NCBI RefSeq assembly: GCF_932276165.1
Contig: NC_063986.1
Coordinates: forward strand, 74,501 to 138,500
Reading direction: 5' to 3'
Origin: Plutella xylostella
Taxonomy: Eukaryota; Arthropoda; Insecta; Lepidoptera; Plutellidae
DNA: 64,000 bases
Shown in pieces: positions 61,401-64,000 of the stretch. The position numbers were made by a program, and so were the translations under genes. Under the pieces are notes generated by a model. It saw nothing but the letters and a program-made list of their open reading frames with translations. It did not search any database and was not told where the DNA came from. Position 1 is the first letter of the stretch. Each line of letters opens with the position of its first letter.

Positions 61401-62892
61401 TCTGTTATGTTAGTGGCTGTCTAGATTTCAGATAGTTTTCTCGGTTAGTTCATGTGAACGGGATGTGTTAGTGCAAACTAGTAGTTAATTAGGTATTCAT
61501 GTAGATAACGGTTTCAATAAAATGTTATAATTATGATGTATGGGTACTAACCGCCTTCTGAGACGAGTAAGTATATACATTTTGCCGTCTGTACAGTACC
61601 TATGAGTACTATACGGGTTGCCACGTATTAAATAAATACACAAAATTCATACAAAAACGCGTAGTGGAGCCCCTCTCAGGTGTGCGGCGGCGGCGGCACT
61701 CTTCGCGCCACTTCCACTAATGAACTTCGTTTCACTCAAGTCATAGCCGGGGGTTGAAGTACCTACGCAAGTTATTTCTAAGTTCTCACTGAAAGCGGCT
61801 GAAATTTAGAGCAAAACGCGGCTCGACTTTTTTTAAATTTTCCTCTAATTTTATTCCGAGGTAATCCGTAACGTTGCTGCGTCATCGAGATATCATTTTT
61901 CTTCACCTTTCAGCGTTTTACCTCCGCAAAAACACCGCCTATAAAAACTTCCTGCTAAAAATATTACAAAAGTAAGAAACGTTTCAGGAAAATTAGAATA
62001 TCACCATATCAGATAATCTTATGGCCGTTCCTTCCCGGAATATTTCCGTCAAAAGGACATGATCTAAATGAGGATCGGATAACAATCCTTTTTCCTCTGC
62101 GGACTGACGCGGGACCGTCCCGAGATGAACACGAGAGATAGCGGACTGCGCCCCGAGCCCCGGCCGATTGATATTGTTATCAAGACTGATGTGATCAGCC
62201 TCGCTTTCCACCGCACACCACGGAGAATAGACACCGTCTTCATATCAGCACACGCTGTCCATTGCCACTTTCAAGCTTATCCTTCCAACGCACAATGGGA
62301 AGGAAGCGAGCAATCGAGATCTGGTTTAAGTTTATAGACGTCGATGTAGCGGCCTCGGTGACCGATTGTCTCGTTGGCCGCACTGAGATTACAGATACAT
62401 TGTAAAGGATGCCGGAATTTATGACTTGCATGTAACTAATGTTGCTGCGCTTGTACCGTAACGATGATAATGAATTTACGACGGAGACTATTTTATATGC
62501 GTCCTCTGATACAGATAAGCTATTACATTCCGATGGAGGTACATGATGTCTATTATTCACTAGAGATGCAAAGTAACCCATTACAATAATATATAACTAT
62601 AGAACGCACACGTTTTTGTAATAGAATCACATCATGTATGGAATTGATAAATTAATTCCATGTGCTCCTATCATAAACACAGCGGAACATATATGTATAT
62701 GAGAATGATTCTACTTCTAATCGAGTATGCAATTAATAAAAGTGTCATAAGCATAAATCAGTAGCTCGGAGTCTGAGTCGCACATGTGGGTCTTGTTATG
62801 ATGTGACGGAGCAGAGCGAGTACATATTATTTATAGTGTAAGTCCATGTCTCACTATGTCTCTTCATGCCTCGACGCCTCCCAGGAGTCAGC

Positions 62893-62922
62893 GCGGCGCG
62901 GCGGCGGCGGCGGCGGCGGCGT
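62893..62922. repeat. (CGG)n run
   Basis: gcgcggcggcggcggcggcg in non-coding DNA. Confidence 0.95.
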
Positions 62923-64000
62923 GGCAGCCACTGACAGATGGACGGAAGTATACTGACTAATCACTATCACTCATTTGTAATTGATTGACAAAAAGAACAA
63001 AAAGTGTTTGTCCACATTTAAAAATGATAAGTGAGGGCTACTGAGGACTAATGGAATCAATTTAAGTAAAGTTATACTACACGGTATGTTATTTACTTCA
63101 TCATACGAGTAAAATTGTGTATTCTACTTGTATTTAAAAATATTGTTATCAGAGGGTAAGGGTTAACAGTATGCCATAAATAAAGTACCTATAACAAAAA
63201 AATATAGAGAAATCCCCTAAAAGCTGCGACACACGCGGTCACACGCCAGCTTTCTGAAAGATGACAAATAAGGCGGAAGTGAAGAATACGGTCGTTTAAA
63301 TAAATAGCGCATTTCCGGTCGTACGTCACGCGGGATCACGCAGATTAGAGATGCTAATTCCAAGATGGACGGCCCAGGCCCGACACGCTTTATTTACGAG
63401 TTAATTGCACGGAAATGTAACATCCAATATTGAAAATGGAAATAAAAACTTTAGAACCATATTTATAGAACCCTTTCATTCGACAATTCAATAAATCAGC
63501 AATTCCTTTTACCCGATTTATGACGACAGCTATATTTATGAGAAGTTTTCGGGTCCGCCATTGTGACAAGAACAGACGAGGGGCACGGACCTAAAAACAA
63601 AACAATTTATTTTGAGTAACGCAATAAATATGATTGGTAAGGAATGTCACGTGGGTAAGATGGTCAGTAATTCAGGTCCGAGCCACCACTAGTAACTGGA
63701 GCAGTGCCTCGGTGACCAGGACTGCAGACATAAGACGGATGTTCTGGACTGGAAGCATTAACTGACTAGGCCAGTCCTCCCCCGCCCCGCATCGCACACC
63801 CGCTACCCGCTAGGACCTGAAAGTAGGGTTGGTTAGAAATAGCAGCAGGTCTTAGTCAGGGTGACGTGAGATTTACATGTTTATGTGTATTTTTTAAGTA
63901 AGGAGCACTTATAAAGGAATACAATCATTTTTATCACTATCTTATTAGCTAAAAAATAATCATAACTTTCTGGAATTAAGGGTCTGCTGAAGATAATTCT

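Larger units (their letters stand above)
57700..64000. other. Non-coding stretch to the window end
   Basis: No gene recognised. CA runs at 58371-58434, CCG run at 58085-58101, CGG run at 62893-62922. A short known-looking moth repeat (tttggggtcggatggtcgtg with gaaatgtccccac) at 60973-61045, related to 9541-9590. Imperfect arms attctgaaggcagaaatt and aatttccgccttcagaat (59674-59826) suggest an old MITE. Confidence 0.5.

Noticed and set aside
1..64000. CRISPR arrays, bacterial operons, phage or defence islands
   Set aside because: Introns, splice sites and moth transposons show an insect nuclear genome; no spaced direct-repeat array is present.

Overview
The window reads as a moth or butterfly (Lepidoptera) genome. 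The reasons are AT-rich introns and intergenic DNA with very GC-rich coding exons, a tRNA-derived lepidopteran repeat, Lep1-type Helitron ends (TCCTAACTAATATTATAAATG... to ...CTAGT), RTE and Jockey retrotransposons, and many TA-flanked mariner relatives and MITEs. No rRNA, CRISPR array or bacterial operon is present. Two multi-exon host genes lie tail to tail, each running off or fading out at its 5' side.

Plus strand, about 1.06-19.1 kb: the 3' part of a Toll-family receptor gene. Twelve exons join in a consistent reading frame for 933 codons: leucine-rich repeats, a first cysteine cluster (LRRCT), an LRRNT, a short second LRR set, a second LRRCT, one membrane helix, and a cytoplasmic TIR domain. 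This is the multiple-cysteine-cluster (Toll-1-like) layout. The N-terminal exons lie left of the window. One TIR exon has a 5'-half copy upstream and a 3'-half copy downstream. The last coding exon carries an exonised MITE.

Minus strand, about 42.6-20.7 kb: a collagen gene of many short Gly-X-Y exons, nearly all multiples of 9 nt, with non-collagenous breaks and a cysteine-containing tail (DAPCPLGPDGLPLPGCGW). That tail matches the C-terminus of transmembrane MACIT collagens (vertebrate XIII/XXV; the Drosophila relative is CG42342). Three different terminal exons with stops are readable (26.1, 21.2 and 20.7 kb), which suggests alternative C-termini. The membrane-anchor exon was not found. One possible upstream exon is at 45.15 kb.

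The introns are full of mobile elements, often nested and datable by target-site duplications (TSDs): a MULE-like element with a 9-bp TSD (3.97-5.12 kb), a 4.1-kb TIR element holding two RTE copies (5.19-9.29 kb), mariners (11.9, 27.6 and 42.7 kb), Helitrons (15.6, 16.1 kb), a nearly intact Jockey-type LINE (31.95-35.92 kb), a deleted hAT element (41.0-42.0 kb) and more than ten MITEs.

From about 44.8 kb to the end I recognise no gene. The stretch holds CCG, CA and CT repeats, a 10-bp tandem array and six full TGACGTCA palindromes. It is best read as a large 5' intron or flanking regulatory DNA of the collagen gene, by position only. The annotation is by eye; all splice sites are predictions.
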